Assembly (NCBI GenBank): GCA_013822735.1
Contig: PNKZ01000003.1
Location: 393,800-457,799 of the forward strand
Length of the DNA: 64,000 bases
Reading direction: 5' to 3'
Source of the DNA: Pirellula sp.
GTDB lineage: Bacteria > Planctomycetota > Planctomycetia > Pirellulales > PNKZ01
Part shown: positions 8,503 to 19,455 of the stretch, one piece after another
Layout: each line of letters opens with the position of its first letter
Numbering within the stretch: position 1 is the stretch's first letter
Notes under the pieces: model-generated
Seen by the model: only the letters and a program-made list of their open reading frames with translations
Told to the model about the DNA's origin: nothing
The model's database searches: none
Position numbers and translations under genes: made by a program

Positions 8503-10353
8503 CTAGATGATTCCATGCAGCGGCCCGCCGCGCTCGGCGAGGCGATTCACGCGCTCGGTGACTTGCGGATCTTCGACGAGCGGCGGCGCGTGGTGCGGTT
8601 TGCGTCGGGCATCGATCACTAAGCTGCCGCGGCAGCCCCAATGTTTGTCGGTCGTGAACTCGCCGATGCCGTAAACGTCGGCCGCCGGATTCGAGCGGGT
8701 GAACGTCGTCCAAAGGAAGTTGTTCAACGAGCGGGCCGCGAATTCCGCGTCGTCGACCACGACGATCAGCGGCCAACGGTTCATGGCGTCCGTCGGCGTG
8801 AATCGCTCGCAGTAGCGGCGCACCGCGTGATCGCGGCCCGTTGCATCGGCCGAGAATGCCGGCCCGCGAACCATGAGCACGCCCGGGAGTGCGACACGGG
8901 CATCGCTGAAGCCGTCGCCGAAGCGCAGGTCGTCGGTGTTCGCGGAAAGCTCCGTCGGCAAATCACGTTGCTTCGGGCCGACTGCGGCGATGACGACCTT
9001 CGAACCTTCGTTCAGGCCGGAGCCGCTGTAGTCGAGCGTATCCATCGTGGTTTGCGTTTGGAAATGGAGGTCGCGTCGCCAATCGACGCGCTCGAGCACG
9101 TGGCGCAGAAACGCGCCGATGTCGTGCAGGTCGAGCGACGGCGCGTCGTCCTTCGCCGCGATGACGAGATATTTCGCCAGCGACATTTGCCCTTGGCCGA
9201 GAATCGCGTTGGCCTGCGTCAGCAGTTCTTGCGGCCGACGCGTTTCGGCATACGGCGTATAGCGTTCGCTCCCTAGGGCCAAGAGCAGCGGATGGACGCC
9301 GGCCGCATCGACGGCGTTGACCCCGTGCACGCCGGGAATCACGGTCGGGATGATCGGGCCGGTGAGCTCGTGAATGAACGCGCCGAAGCTCGTGTCTTCT
9401 TGCGGCGGGCGGCCGACGACCGTGAACGGCCAGATCGCATCGGTACGGTGGTATACCTTGTCGACTTGCAGCACGGGAAAGTTGTGGGCCCGGGCGTAGT
9501 AGCCGAGGTGATCGCCGAAGGGGCCTTCGGGAAGCGTGCGGTTCGGGTCGATGGTGCCGGTGATGATGAAGTCGGCTTCGGCGTAAAGCGCCGGACCGGC
9601 GGGTTGAGCGATTATGGGAATCCGTCGGCCCCCGAGCGCGCCGGCGAAGGAAAGCTCCGGCACCGTTTCGGGCAACGGCATCACGGCCGAGACGGTCATC
9701 GCCGGCGGTCCGCCGATGAAGATGGCCGCGCGCAACGCTTCGCCGCGCCGCTTAGCAATGGTGTGATGCACGCCGATGCCGCGGTGGATCTGATAGTGCA
9801 GGCCGATCTCACGATTTGCCGCGTACTGGTTGCCGCCGAGTTGAATGCGGTACATCCCGAGGTTGGATCGTTGCCAGCCCGGGCGCTCGGGATGCTCCGT
9901 ATAGACCTGCGGTAGCGTCACGAACGGTCCGCCGTCGTCGGGCCAGCTGACGATCTGCGGGAGTTGATCGATCGTGGTTTCATGCGCGAGCGCCGGACCC
10001 GTGCGGACGCGCTTCGGCAACATGTGTAATGCGGCCGGGATCGCGGAAAGATACTTCCACGGTTTGGCCATGTAGCGCGCGGGATCGGTCTTCAGCGCGA
10101 TCAAGCTTTCGACGGCCGCGAGCGAATCACGGAAGAGATAGCGCGTGCGCTCGATCGTGCCGAAAAGGTTGCTCACCGCCGGGAAACGGCACCCTTTGAG
10201 CCGCGCGAAGTAAATCGCCGGCCCGCCGGCTTGGTAGACGCGGCGTTGAATCTCGGCCGCTTCCAAGTGCGGGTCGATCTCGTTCTCGAGGCGGACCAGT
10301 TGCTTGGTCGCCGCGAGGTCGTCGACACATTGGCGAAGCGTGCGGTAGCCCAT
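8503..10353 (-). CDS. UbiD family (de)carboxylase
   Basis: UbiD enzymes are prenylated-FMN-dependent decarboxylases of aromatic or unsaturated acids. I start at the ATG at 10353 (MGYRTLRQCVDDLAATKQ); the frame continues further upstream but without family similarity. The 616-residue product contains the family blocks QIHRGIGVHHTIAKRRGE, PEGPFGDHLGYYARAHNFPV and VYHRTDAIWPFTVVGRPPQED, including the E-x-P-F-G-D-H cofactor region. No ubiX is nearby, so the prenyl-FMN must be supplied from elsewhere. The substrate is unknown; menaquinone biosynthesis is one possibility for a quinone-dependent respirer. Confidence 0.92.
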   Translation of the reverse strand: MGYRTLRQCVDDLAATKQLVRLENEIDPHLEAAEIQRRVYQAGGPAIYFARLKGCRFPAVSNLFGTIERTRYLFRDSLAAVESLIALKTDPARYMAKPWKYLSAIPAALHMLPKRVRTGPALAHETTIDQLPQIVSWPDDGGPFVTLPQVYTEHPERPGWQRSNLGMYRIQLGGNQYAANREIGLHYQIHRGIGVHHTIAKRRGEALRAAIFIGGPPAMTVSAVMPLPETVPELSFAGALGGRRIPIIAQPAGPALYAEADFIITGTIDPNRTLPEGPFGDHLGYYARAHNFPVLQVDKVYHRTDAIWPFTVVGRPPQEDTSFGAFIHELTGPIIPTVIPGVHGVNAVDAAGVHPLLLALGSERYTPYAETRRPQELLTQANAILGQGQMSLAKYLVIAAKDDAPSLDLHDIGAFLRHVLERVDWRRDLHFQTQTTMDTLDYSGSGLNEGSKVVIAAVGPKQRDLPTELSANTDDLRFGDGFSDARVALPGVLMVRGPAFSADATGRDHAVRRYCERFTPTDAMNRWPLIVVVDDAEFAARSLNNFLWTTFTRSNPAADVYGIGEFTTDKHWGCRGSLVIDARRKPHHAPPLVEDPQVTERVNRLAERGGPLHGII

Positions 10354-10548
10354 GAGCGAAATGTGTTCGACGAAGGAATCCGATGCGGAACGGCGACGCG
10401 AAAAACTGTACCACGACGCCGAGTTTCCACCCAGGGGCCGTGCGAGCATTGCCGAAGAGCGGGCGACTGCCGCTGTCTCGGTCGGGGGTGCTTGCTATGA
10501 TTCTGGTCGCAACGTAGCGTTCGGCAAGTCGGAACGGAGGGGTTTGTT

Positions 10549-11502
10549 TTGGGCATACTTCGAGCAGTGTGGCAGATCGTCTGGACGGCGTCGCTCGATT
10601 TTGTGCGGCATGAGGCTTCGCGGATGGGGGCCTCCTTGGCGTTCTACAGCGTGCTTTCGCTCGCCCCGTTGCTCGTGCTGACGCTTGTCGTCGGCGGCAT
10701 GTTTTTCGACGAGCAAGAGATTCGCGACCAGCTCATTTCGCAGATGCAGCAGACCGTCGGGCGGGAAGGCTCCGAAGCGCTGGCCGACATGTTGACGAAG
10801 CGCAAGAACGGCGGCGGCCTCACCGCGACTTTGCTGGGCATTGCGACGTTGCTCTTCGGCGCGTCGGGCGTATTCGGCGAACTGCAGTACGCCATGAATA
10901 CGATTTGGGGCGTCGAAGCACAGGCCAATGCCGGCTGGATGCGGCTGATTCGCGATCGCTTTTTGGCGTTTCTGCTCGTCGCCGGCACGGGACTCTTGTT
11001 GTTGGTGACCTTGGTCGTGAGCACGTTCGTCGCCGGAGCGGGCGAATATCTTACGGAGCGCTGGCCTCGACTGGAGCCTTTGGGGAACGTGCCGACGATG
11101 CTCGCGACGTTCAGCGTGATTACGTTTCTCTTCGGCATGATGTTTAAGATTCTGCCCGACGTGCGCGTGCCGTGGCGCGATGTGTGGTTTGGCGCCGTGC
11201 TCACCAGCTTGCTCTTCGCCGCCGGGAAATACCTGATCGGGCTCTATCTCGGACGCAGCAGCTACAACTCCGCGTATGGAGCCGCCGGTTCGCTGGTCGT
11301 GCTCGTCGTGTGGATTTATTACTCGTCGCAAATCATCTTCTTCGGCGCGGAACTCACGCAGGCCTATTCGCGCTGGCGCGGCTCGCGCGTTGCGCCGCAA
11401 CATGGAGCGGTGGCGAAGACGGAAGACGCGAAACGTCGCGCGGCGGGGACCTTGTCGCAAACGCCGGAGAGTCCGCCGCCGCCGAAGCCTGCGGAGGGGT
11501 GA
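10549..11502 (+). CDS. YihY/BrkB family inner-membrane protein
   Basis: I call a TTG start at 10549 because GGAGGGG at 10535-10541 lies at good spacing and the following MGILRAVWQIVWTASLDFV is the family start. The 317-residue product has about six membrane helices and the signature region ASLAFYSVLSLAPLLVLTLV; later come GASGVFGELQYAMNTIWGVE and AYGAAGSLVVLVVWIYYSSQ, both BrkB hallmarks. The tail is rich in Lys, Ala and Pro and is probably cytoplasmic. Transport function is not established for the family. The next gene starts 2 bp after its stop, which suggests one transcript. Confidence 0.92.
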   Translation: MGILRAVWQIVWTASLDFVRHEASRMGASLAFYSVLSLAPLLVLTLVVGGMFFDEQEIRDQLISQMQQTVGREGSEALADMLTKRKNGGGLTATLLGIATLLFGASGVFGELQYAMNTIWGVEAQANAGWMRLIRDRFLAFLLVAGTGLLLLVTLVVSTFVAGAGEYLTERWPRLEPLGNVPTMLATFSVITFLFGMMFKILPDVRVPWRDVWFGAVLTSLLFAAGKYLIGLYLGRSSYNSAYGAAGSLVVLVVWIYYSSQIIFFGAELTQAYSRWRGSRVAPQHGAVAKTEDAKRRAAGTLSQTPESPPPPKPAEG

Positions 11503-11504
11503 AC

Positions 11505-12335
11505 GTGCCCGACTGGTCGCGGATTTTTCCCGAGGGAGATCATCGCTGGTCGATGGGATTGCGCCCCGCCGATCCGGCAAACTTCTTTGCACCATGCGAC
11601 CCGACGGGCGACGTCGTGCGCGAACGCGCGCATTGGTTGGCGGACGAACCGGAGAAGTATGTGGCGCTGCTGCCCGAAGCGCACGGGTGCCTCGCTGAAA
11701 CGATCGATCTGGCGAATCGCTGGGCCGCGGCAAACGGCACGTCGCCGATCGCCCGAGATTTCGTACCGGCCGACACGGCGGCGCAGCTCAAGGACTTGGG
11801 CTGCACGTGGGAGGCCGACGTCGTTTGGCTCGCCCCTCATGCCGACGGCGAATTACGCGTGGTCGGCGGTATCGTCTGTTTTCCGAGCTCCTGGGCTTTG
11901 ACGGAAAAGCTCGGCTTACCGATGCGCGACGTGCATGGGCCGGTGCCGGGGCTTAATCTCGCGCTCGGCGGGCAGATCGAACGATTTCTCGCGAAGCTCG
12001 CGTCAAGTTCGGCATGGTCGCGCGAGAATTGGAGCTTGAGCCGTTGCGCCGAGAGAAATCAACACACGTCGCGTCCCCGTGCCGCATTCGACGAGCGCAC
12101 TCCGCTCGAAGAGGTCTGGATCCGCTTGGAGCATCAACTTCTCATGCGCCTGCCGACAAGCGGGGCCGTGTTGTTCGGGATTCGCATCGAACTCGTGCCG
12201 CTCGCAGAGCTGAAAAGCGATCCGGCGGCTGCGACCAACTTTGCACGTATTCTGAAGACGATGTCGCCTGAAGCCGCGGCGTACAAAAACTTCGCCGTCG
12301 CGAGGGAGCATTTGCTGGAGCAACTATCGCGCTAG
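11505..12335 (+). CDS. DUF3445 (heme-dependent oxidative N-demethylase-like) protein
   Basis: The GTG at 11505 is chosen as start: it lies 2 bp after the stop of the BrkB-like gene and has GGAGGGG just upstream. The 276-residue product contains SRENWSLSRCAERNQHTSR (about residue 170) and LRLEHQLLMRLPTSGAVLFG, then IRIELVPL, both diagnostic of DUF3445. Characterised members are heme-containing oxidative N-demethylases related to dimethylamine monooxygenase subunits. The substrate here is unknown, and no partner oxidoreductase gene is adjacent. Tight coupling with the membrane protein gene is notable but unexplained. Confidence 0.85.
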   Translation: MPDWSRIFPEGDHRWSMGLRPADPANFFAPCDPTGDVVRERAHWLADEPEKYVALLPEAHGCLAETIDLANRWAAANGTSPIARDFVPADTAAQLKDLGCTWEADVVWLAPHADGELRVVGGIVCFPSSWALTEKLGLPMRDVHGPVPGLNLALGGQIERFLAKLASSSAWSRENWSLSRCAERNQHTSRPRAAFDERTPLEEVWIRLEHQLLMRLPTSGAVLFGIRIELVPLAELKSDPAAATNFARILKTMSPEAAAYKNFAVAREHLLEQLSR

Positions 12336-12379
12336 CGCACGCTCACGGCGAATTCGCCGCGCCGTCGCCTTGGGGCGGC

Positions 12380-13912
12380 TCAATCGGTCTTGAAGTCGAG
12401 CCAGGAGGATTCTTCATCCTCTTCGTCATCGTCCGAATGATCGCCGTGCGGAGTATGAAAGAAGTCCGAAGGTTCGTCGTCCGGTTCGTCGTTTTTGAGG
12501 TTTACCTTGCGCGCGGCGAGGATCTCCTCGGCGGCATGGTAGCGCGAAATAATTCCGGGCTGCGGAAAAAGCCCGCCGAGCAGAATGAGCACGGCGAGCG
12601 AGAGCATGGAGAGCCGCTCGCGCGGAACGATGCCGAGCGCTACGCTCGATTGATAACGGGTGCCGGTAAAGATGAGAAAGTATGCGCGGACGAGCGCAAT
12701 ACCGTTGAGCGCGGCGGCGGCCACGACGCCCAGCCCGATGGACGGATAAGTTTGCACGGCGCCGTCGACTAAGAGTTCGCTGCCGATGAAACCTACCGTG
12801 CCGGGAAAGCCGACGCTCGCTAAACCGGTGAGCAAGAAGCACACGGCCAGCGACGGGGTGTGCTCGTAGAGCCCTTGATAGGCGCTCAAGAGGATGCGCC
12901 CGCGACGGGCTTCCAAGGCGCGGATCGTGAGGCCGAATGCGCCCAGCGAAATACCGACGGAGATCCAGACGCAGAGCGCGCCGGTGAGCCCGACGGGTCG
13001 CACCATTTCCAGACCGACGAAGACCAACGCCGAGTGGCTGAGCAAAATATAGCAGAAGAAGCGCCGCGCCTCGCGTTGCACCAGCGCCATGGCGGCGGCA
13101 TAGACGGCCGTGATCAACGAGATGATTCCCAGGCTGCGCAACAACTCGCTCGATGCGAACGGCAGCACGATCCGCACGGCGCCGTAAGCGCCGACCATCG
13201 GCGTGACGAAGAGCAGCGCCGTGCCGAAGCTGGCCCGTTCGTAAAGATCGACCATCCAGGTGTGGAACGGAAACACGCCGCCGCGAATCAGCATGGCGGC
13301 CAGCAGCGCCATGGCGGCGAAGCGCCCCGGGATTTCTCCCTCCGGCGTCACGCGCACCAGGGTCCAGCCGACGACGACCAGGGCGGTGAATAGTGCCATG
13401 TGAATCGCGTAAACGCGCCCCGTCGACCCGCGCGCGCGCAGCTCCAGATAGGGGGGCGCCATGCCGACGATCATCAGCCCGAGGATGACCTCGGGAATTC
13501 GGCAGCTAAAAGTTGCGAGCAGCACCCCTTCGGAGAAGAGCATCCAGGCAAACGAGAAGCGGCGCACCTTGGTGCGGAGCGTCGCAATGGTCGTCACGAA
13601 ATAAAGCAGCGCTCCCAACGGCAGCAGCGGCGAGCTCAATTGATCGATCGTGAAAATCTCGCGGCCGATGAGGTTTTGCATCAGGTGCCAGCGATCGTCG
13701 GCCTCCATGACGTGCTCGCCCGCCGGGAGCAGCTGCGCCTGAAGAATGCCGTAGTCTTGCCACGCCGCGACCGCGCAGAGAAACGCCGCTCCCGTGATCC
13801 AGGCAGACCAACTGCGCGCTTGATGGGCGTTGCGCAGCTTCGAGACGGCGATGGCGCCGACGAACGGGATGAGAATCGAGATTTCAATGAAGGGGAAATG
13901 CAGCTCTTTCAT
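12380..13912 (-). CDS. NuoM/N-like proton-conducting membrane subunit of Dab operon
   Basis: The 510-residue product is a polytopic protein of the complex I/Mrp antiporter (proton-conducting transporter) family. Family motifs include [20 protein letters not shown], in place of the usual G-P-F-H-x-W-L-P-D-A, and [20 protein letters not shown]. It ends in an unusual, very acidic hydrophilic tail (DDEEDEE) of about 50 residues. Its start codon overlaps the dabB stop as ATGA, so translation is coupled. Described two-component Dab pumps consist of DabA and one NuoL-like DabB; this gene is an extra membrane subunit. Its role as a second proton channel is inference. Confidence 0.88.
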   Translation of the reverse strand: MKELHFPFIEISILIPFVGAIAVSKLRNAHQARSWSAWITGAAFLCAVAAWQDYGILQAQLLPAGEHVMEADDRWHLMQNLIGREIFTIDQLSSPLLPLGALLYFVTTIATLRTKVRRFSFAWMLFSEGVLLATFSCRIPEVILGLMIVGMAPPYLELRARGSTGRVYAIHMALFTALVVVGWTLVRVTPEGEIPGRFAAMALLAAMLIRGGVFPFHTWMVDLYERASFGTALLFVTPMVGAYGAVRIVLPFASSELLRSLGIISLITAVYAAAMALVQREARRFFCYILLSHSALVFVGLEMVRPVGLTGALCVWISVGISLGAFGLTIRALEARRGRILLSAYQGLYEHTPSLAVCFLLTGLASVGFPGTVGFIGSELLVDGAVQTYPSIGLGVVAAAALNGIALVRAYFLIFTGTRYQSSVALGIVPRERLSMLSLAVLILLGGLFPQPGIISRYHAAEEILAARKVNLKNDEPDDEPSDFFHTPHGDHSDDDEEDEESSWLDFKTD

Positions 13913-15345
13913 ACCAGCTCCTCCAGCGGCGTTGCGGGAGCCGATTCAAGATCGGGAGCCAGGGGATCGCGCTCGCCGGCAAGCCAATCGATCCAGCGCC
14001 GCTCCATATCGTCGCACCAGTGCATGGTGCGCAAGAACGGACGGACGATGACGTTGGCGAGCAGAGCGTCGAGGTAGCCGCGTTCGATCGCCCAGCGATA
14101 GAACCAAGTGCGCGTCGTCGTGGGCAGCATCCGTTCGCCGATCGTCGCGACATGCGGTAAGTGTCGCCCCAACGCATTTTCCAAGATGCGATAATCGTGC
14201 AGCAAGGAAGGAGCCCGCACAAACTGCAGCGTTCGCAGGCAGCCGTGGCCGAGAATGTGAACGAGCGTGAGATAGCGCAGGAAGTCGCCCGCTTCGGGGC
14301 TGACAAACTGATGAACCAGCGACGCGACGCCGATTTCCGAGGTGATCAGGCCGACTTGGGTCATCGAGGCGAAGGAGAGGGCGCTCTTAATGTCGGTTTG
14401 CACCCGGCACGCGAAGGCCGCAAACATGGCCGAACCGAGGCCCAGAACCACCACGACGGCGCTCAACCCCAACGACTGATCCAGCAGCGGGGAACAGCGC
14501 AACAGCAGAAACGCGCCGAGATGTACCGACAAGGCGCCGTAGAAGACGGCACTGGACGGGGTGGGCCCTTCCATGGCGCGCGGCAACCAGCCGGAGAACG
14601 GGACGAGCGCCGATTTGCCCGCGGCGGCGATCACTAAGAGCGACCCGACCAGCAAGGCCTGATTCCCTTTGATTTCCGCCACACCTTCCGGCCAGGACGC
14701 GCTGCCGAGGAACAAATCGAAATCGCCGCCGCCGGTCATGTGGTGCAAAGCGACGGAGGCGAACAACAGCGCAGCGTCGGAAACGCGATACACGACCCAT
14801 ACGCTGAGTCCGTTGCGCACGGGATTCTGCCGCTCATGATAAAACGCGACGAGCAAGGCCGACGACAGACCGACGAGTTCCCAACCGGCGAACAGCGTTT
14901 CAATTGTGCCGGCGAGCGACGTGACGATCATGCCGAGCATGAACAAGGCGTAGAGCGAGAAAAAACGATTGAAGCCCGGCTCGCGGTGCATGTACTTGAT
15001 GCCGAACTGCGCGATGGTGCCGCAGAGCACGAACGTCAGAACGGCGAACGGTACGGAAAGCCGATCGAAGAGGAACTTAATGGCGAAATGATAGTCGAGG
15101 TCGTGCGCATGGATTTTGACCCAATTGCCGAGCTCGACGGATACGTGTCGATTGTCGGTCGCGACCATGATCGCCAACATCGCGATCGATGCGGTGAGTC
15201 CCACCGCCACGGCGAGATGAACCATGCGGCCGATCACGCGCTCGCGGAACGGTCGGCCGACGATTGTCGCCGTTCCCAAGAGCGCGACGAGCAGGAGCGG
15301 TGCCGCGACGATCACCTCTCCCAGCGTTTGAGTAATTTTGTCCAT
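13909..15345 (-). CDS. dabB: DabB-like NuoL-family proton-conducting subunit
   Basis: DabB is the membrane proton-channel partner of DabA in the energy-coupled inorganic carbon pump. I start at the ATG at 15345 ([18 protein letters not shown]); the frame extends upstream only as an antisense shadow of dabA. The 478-residue product has many membrane helices and the NuoL-type motif [20 protein letters not shown], as well as [20 protein letters not shown] followed by TPSSAVFYG, the conserved G-W-L-P-x-A-M-x-G-P-T-P-x-S-A block. It lies between dabA (62 bp upstream) and a NuoM-like gene (4-bp overlap). Confidence 0.92.
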   Translation of the reverse strand: MDKITQTLGEVIVAAPLLLVALLGTATIVGRPFRERVIGRMVHLAVAVGLTASIAMLAIMVATDNRHVSVELGNWVKIHAHDLDYHFAIKFLFDRLSVPFAVLTFVLCGTIAQFGIKYMHREPGFNRFFSLYALFMLGMIVTSLAGTIETLFAGWELVGLSSALLVAFYHERQNPVRNGLSVWVVYRVSDAALLFASVALHHMTGGGDFDLFLGSASWPEGVAEIKGNQALLVGSLLVIAAAGKSALVPFSGWLPRAMEGPTPSSAVFYGALSVHLGAFLLLRCSPLLDQSLGLSAVVVVLGLGSAMFAAFACRVQTDIKSALSFASMTQVGLITSEIGVASLVHQFVSPEAGDFLRYLTLVHILGHGCLRTLQFVRAPSLLHDYRILENALGRHLPHVATIGERMLPTTTRTWFYRWAIERGYLDALLANVIVRPFLRTMHWCDDMERRWIDWLAGERDPLAPDLESAPATPLEELV

Positions 15346-15376
15346 GAATGCTAAATCAAGTCGGTTCGTTGTGCGG

Positions 15377-15410
15377 TAGAAAGCCTGAAACGGAGCGCTT
15401 TCAGGCTCTA
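15377..15410. repeat. Hairpin between dabA and dabB
   Basis: TAGAAAGCCTGAAA, then a short loop, then CTTTCAGGCTCTA. A perfect 9-bp stem AGCCTGAAA/TTTCAGGCT spans 15382-15407. It overlaps the dabA stop codon and has no T-tract, so it is more likely a REP-like element or mRNA-processing/attenuation hairpin than an intrinsic terminator. Confidence 0.7.
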
Positions 15411-18400
15411 CGGATCGATGACGGCAAAGTCGAGATGATCGCGCCAGCCTCGATACCAATCGGTCGACGTGGCCGCGCGGGGCAACTCGTCCTTCTCCGG
15501 TACGTGCTCTTCGAACTCGCCGTTGCGAAAGTAGAGCATGCGCGACGACTTCGGGTCGAGCAGCGCGAGCTGCGCCCAACCGTTGCGCAGAATGCGGCCG
15601 ATGACCGGGTTGCGATCCATGATGCCGAGAATGCCTTGCGGCGTGGTTTCCAGCACGAACAAGAGGCGAACCGGTTCGTGGATCTCCACGCCTTGCCAAG
15701 GGAGCCCGGTGCGCATATCGCTCGCCGCGCCGTCCATCACGCCTAACAGCGAAGTGACGTTGTGCGGCAGCTTCGTGCCGGAGCCCCAGCCGGGCGAATC
15801 GACGTAAGAGAAAAAGTATTGCAGGTTGATCCCTTCGCACACCGGCACGGCCGCCGCAAGGATGCGGGCCAAGATCGAGCACTCGGCGTCGTCTTGTTCC
15901 GGGTCGTAGGAATTCATGAAACAGCGACGGTCGAGATACAGCCCGCGGTTGCGACTGCGCCGGCCGACGTAGCACATGGCGTTCGTCGCATTGCCGAACT
16001 CGGGGCGCGTTTGTGCCAGGTCCTCCGAGCGATTTTCGACATGCCGCCGCGCGGCTTGGAAGGAAATGCTCAGCGGGGCCGAATCAAACCGTCGGCAGCG
16101 TTCGTGCGCGTTGCGCTCGCAAACGCGGTCGAGCGTACTGACGGCCGATTCGAAGTCGGCCCGATGCGAACGGGGCAGCAGGTCGAGATCGAAGAACGTG
16201 AGTGCGTCGGCGCAGGTGTTGTGCAGGCCGCCGACGAACACGGTCGTGTCGGGAATTGGTAAGCCGCGTTGCACGAGAATCTCGCGCACGCGCCGATCGT
16301 TCAGAAACGCCGCCAAGGCGCGAGCGTTCGGAGCGCCGGCCCCGCCCGAGCATGCTCCGCAATCGTAGGCCGACTTATGCGGATTGTTCAAGCAGAACGA
16401 ACCGTGGCCGAAGAAGAATACCAGCCGCGCAAAGTTGTGCGTGAGACCGATGTCGCGCAGCAGTCGTTCGCCGCGATCGGCCATCTCGGGCACCGTGAAG
16501 CCGACGTGATTTTCTTCCGGTCCCGCCGGGTCTTGATGACGTTCGAGCACCAGCCGCGTGACGACCGGCGGCTGCACGAAGGCCCCCGCCCCTTTGCGGA
16601 TGCGGGCCGTGAGACGAGGAAATAGCACGCGCGCCACGAGCGGAATGGACGCCAGCACGCCCAACCCGGCCGTGAGCAACGCCCCGCGCGCCAAACTCCG
16701 GCTACCGGTATGCACCTGCAACGACGCCGTACCCAGGGCGCGGCGCGTTTTGGCGCGGCGGCGATTTGTTTCTTCGAGCGAGTAAACGACCTCTTCCGTC
16801 ACCCAGTGCTGCGGCTTGACGACGATCGGGCAGAGCGTCGAAAAGTGGGCATCGGCCGCGCCGCGGTAGTACATGGCCACGCCGTAGAAGCCCGGGGCTC
16901 CGAACGTTTCCGCGTCGGGTTCGATCTCTTCCAGATGCCGTCGAAACGATTCTTCGCGCGTGTCGATGCAGTATACGGATTGGAACTTCGGCTTTTCCAC
17001 CGTGCGCGCCGGGCTGCGGGTGTGCAACGAAAACGCATCGAGGGCCTGCACGCGCAACCGGCGCTCGAACGCCTGATGCAGCAGCCGTCGGCGTTCGAGT
17101 CCGTTGAAGGCTTCGATTTCGCCGGAGAGCGTGCCCCAAGACTCGCGGGAGAGCTTGGCGAGCTCTTGCGGCGTCCAGCCGAGCATCTGAGCAATTTGAA
17201 AGACGTGGAAGGCGCGTTGATCGTCGTCGCAAACGGCGCGGCGATCCATGCGAATGAGCGCGGCCTCGCGGAGGTCGGTGAGCGGTCCGCTGAAGCCGAG
17301 CGAATTTTGGGCGACATAACGCAGCGCCCAGCGTTCGAGAATCAAACGCACGGCGACGAATTCCAGAACGGTGCCTTGCGGTACCGGCACGGCGACGCGA
17401 TCGCCGCGAACTTCGTTTTGACGGATGAGTCCGGCCCAGCCGCGCAGCGCGACGAGCGATTCGGTAAGGAAGGCGTCCCACTCCGATTCGGCCACGCCCA
17501 GATCGCGCAGCGATTCCAGAATCGATTCGCGCGGCCCGATGTCGGCCTTATCGAGCCGGGCCAGTTCGGCGGCGAGGCCCGCTTGCCAAGGCGTCGGGGG
17601 TCCGCCGGCCTGGCCGTAGACGACGCAGAACGATTTGAAGAAGCCGTTGTTGCGCGACGGCAACGACCAGTCGGCAAAGCCCTGATCGACGAAGGCGGCA
17701 CAAAAGCGGATGAGGATCTCGTGAACGAGGCGATCCGAGTCGATCTCGCAGGCTTCGAGCAGGAAGTCGCGATGGCGCACGGCGTGAAAGATCGGCGGCG
17801 CGGTCGAAGACTGCCCCGCCACGCCATGTCGACAGATTCTCCACAGCAAATGCAAAGCGGCCGCTTCCCACTGTTGGGCATCCCAGCGCTCGATGGCGGC
17901 TTGCGGGAAACGTTCAAACAGGTCGTGCAAGACGTTGCGTTCACCGACGTCCTCCGCCGTGTGCTTCGCCGCGGCAGGTGAACGGATGTCGCGCATGATC
18001 CAGTGCTTCGTGTCGTCGACGAAATGCTCTCGAATCTCCGGCGAAACCTCGGGACGAAGGCGCGAAAGGGCGTCGGTCTCGGCGACGAACCAGCGCAGCT
18101 CTTCCGCCGGACCGGTGCGGAGCGGATGCTCAAGCATGCCCAGTCGCAAATCGAAGCGAGTCGTGGCATGACAAATCCGCTCATCGCCCGCCTCGCCAAG
18201 ATCTTCGCGCAACGAAGCGGCAAGATCCGAGCGACGAATCCGGCCGTGTTGCATTCGTTCGCGATACTGATCTTCACCCAAATAGGGCCGGCAGCCGAAC
18301 AGCCGAGCCCCCTTCTTGAGCCCCTCGGCAAACGGCAGGTCTTCCAGCGCCTGAAGCGTGTTCAGGAACACGAACGCCGTGATCGGACCTTGCGCTGGAA

Positions 18401-18536
18401 GCAGTTCGCCTGCGCGATCGATAATCTCCGTGATCTGCGCAAATGCGGTCGCATTGGCGTCGAGTTGTCCGTCGTCGCGGGATTCGTCTTCGGCGGAACT
18501 TTCGAGTGAGCCGGCAGAAGTGACGTCGATAGGCAT
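15408..18536 (-). CDS. dabA: DabA inorganic carbon transporter subunit (DUF2309/UPF0753)
   Basis: DabA is a cytoplasmic beta-carbonic-anhydrase-like protein that works with DabB to convert CO2 to bicarbonate vectorially. The 1042-residue length is normal for the family. The zinc-site residues are present: Cys523 and Asp525 in [10 protein letters not shown], His711 in FGHGSFC and Cys726 in YDCGACSGG. The His-to-Cys spacing of 15 equals that of the Halothiobacillus DabA2 site (H524/C539). The C-terminal block [20 protein letters not shown] is also conserved. The first 30 residues look disordered. It is first in a three-gene minus-strand operon with dabB and a NuoM-like gene; no regulator is adjacent. 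Confidence 0.95.
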   Translation of the reverse strand: MPIDVTSAGSLESSAEDESRDDGQLDANATAFAQITEIIDRAGELLPAQGPITAFVFLNTLQALEDLPFAEGLKKGARLFGCRPYLGEDQYRERMQHGRIRRSDLAASLREDLGEAGDERICHATTRFDLRLGMLEHPLRTGPAEELRWFVAETDALSRLRPEVSPEIREHFVDDTKHWIMRDIRSPAAAKHTAEDVGERNVLHDLFERFPQAAIERWDAQQWEAAALHLLWRICRHGVAGQSSTAPPIFHAVRHRDFLLEACEIDSDRLVHEILIRFCAAFVDQGFADWSLPSRNNGFFKSFCVVYGQAGGPPTPWQAGLAAELARLDKADIGPRESILESLRDLGVAESEWDAFLTESLVALRGWAGLIRQNEVRGDRVAVPVPQGTVLEFVAVRLILERWALRYVAQNSLGFSGPLTDLREAALIRMDRRAVCDDDQRAFHVFQIAQMLGWTPQELAKLSRESWGTLSGEIEAFNGLERRRLLHQAFERRLRVQALDAFSLHTRSPARTVEKPKFQSVYCIDTREESFRRHLEEIEPDAETFGAPGFYGVAMYYRGAADAHFSTLCPIVVKPQHWVTEEVVYSLEETNRRRAKTRRALGTASLQVHTGSRSLARGALLTAGLGVLASIPLVARVLFPRLTARIRKGAGAFVQPPVVTRLVLERHQDPAGPEENHVGFTVPEMADRGERLLRDIGLTHNFARLVFFFGHGSFCLNNPHKSAYDCGACSGGAGAPNARALAAFLNDRRVREILVQRGLPIPDTTVFVGGLHNTCADALTFFDLDLLPRSHRADFESAVSTLDRVCERNAHERCRRFDSAPLSISFQAARRHVENRSEDLAQTRPEFGNATNAMCYVGRRSRNRGLYLDRRCFMNSYDPEQDDAECSILARILAAAVPVCEGINLQYFFSYVDSPGWGSGTKLPHNVTSLLGVMDGAASDMRTGLPWQGVEIHEPVRLLFVLETTPQGILGIMDRNPVIGRILRNGWAQLALLDPKSSRMLYFRNGEFEEHVPEKDELPRAATSTDWYRGWRDHLDFAVIDP

Positions 18537-18911
18537 GGAGTTCCACTGGTAGTTCGCGACGCCGCAAACAAGGCAGGGCGGGCGAGCATGGATTCTAGCT
18601 TCGTTCGAGCGTTTTGCATGAGCGGAAACCGAACAATTCCGCCGGCCAAACTGCCGGAGGTGAACGCCGCCGAAGCATAGAGGTGTTTCACTAAGTATTT
18701 ACGTCTCAGCGTTCGAAGTCGCCAATCGCAGGAGATTACAACTCGTTTAAGTGAGACATTTTTCGAAGTTTTTCGCTCGATTGTCCTTCGCATCACGGCG
18801 CGATTCGACCGCTGCCGTGCGACATGGCACGGTTCGTGCATCGTGTGTCCACTGAGAGCTGTTGAAAGATGCCGGTTTGGCACCGGCCGCCCCCGGAGGA
18901 GGATTGTGACG
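18537..18911. other. Intergenic region, dabA / DUF4112 divergent promoters
   Basis: This 375-bp stretch separates two divergent genes and must hold both promoters. I see no convincing gene, tRNA or long palindrome. A GGAGGAGG Shine-Dalgarno at about 18895-18902 serves the DUF4112 gene. Confidence 0.5.
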
Positions 18912-19433
18912 ATGGATGCTGCTTGGAACCCACGTCGACCTGGCGATTCATGGAAACAACCCGCGTGGAGGGGGCCCGTCGAAGATGAACGGCTCGTCCA
19001 CATCCAGCGGCTGGCCCGCTTGATGGATAGCGAGTATCAAATCCCCGGCACGAAGTTCCGCTTCGGACTCGACCCGATCGTCGGGCTAATCCCGGGCGTG
19101 GGCAACGTCGCGACGTCGCTCGTCTCCTGCGCGCTCGTTTGGACGATGTTGCGCTACGGCGCCAGCGGCAACGTCACGGCCCGCATGGCGCTGAACATCG
19201 CCGTCGATTCCTTAATCGGCGCGGTGCCGATCGTCGGAAACCTCTTCGACTTCGCGTTCCGCTCCAACCAGCGCAACGTGGAACTGCTTCGTCGCCACTA
19301 CCATGAAGGCGCATACCAAGGGAGCGGCCGTGGCATCGTCGCCGGATTGGCCGTTCTGCTGTTCGTCGTGCTCGGCCTCGCCGCCTGGGGGCTCTTCGCG
19401 ATGATCGCTTGGCTATGGCATCTGATGACTTAG
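18912..19433 (+). CDS. DUF4112 domain-containing membrane protein
   Basis: The ATG at 18912 follows a strong GGAGGAGG sequence and gives a 173-residue protein; the longer frame upstream lacks similarity. The DUF4112 core is LARLMDSEYQIPGTKFRFG followed by LDPIVGLIPGVGNVA, and the later DSLIGAVPIVGNLFDFAF repeats the same pattern, giving two hydrophobic re-entrant or membrane segments. A C-terminal membrane helix (GIVAGLAVLLFVVLGLAAWG) ends the protein. The function of this widespread family is not known. Confidence 0.88.
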   Translation: MDAAWNPRRPGDSWKQPAWRGPVEDERLVHIQRLARLMDSEYQIPGTKFRFGLDPIVGLIPGVGNVATSLVSCALVWTMLRYGASGNVTARMALNIAVDSLIGAVPIVGNLFDFAFRSNQRNVELLRRHYHEGAYQGSGRGIVAGLAVLLFVVLGLAAWGLFAMIAWLWHLMT

Positions 19434-19455
19434 CGCGGCGCGCTTAAGCGTCGAT

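Noticed and set aside
13909..15975. dabB extended upstream to 688 codons
   Set aside because: The extra 210 codons are antisense to the conserved end of dabA; the NuoL-like sequence starts at the ATG at 15345.
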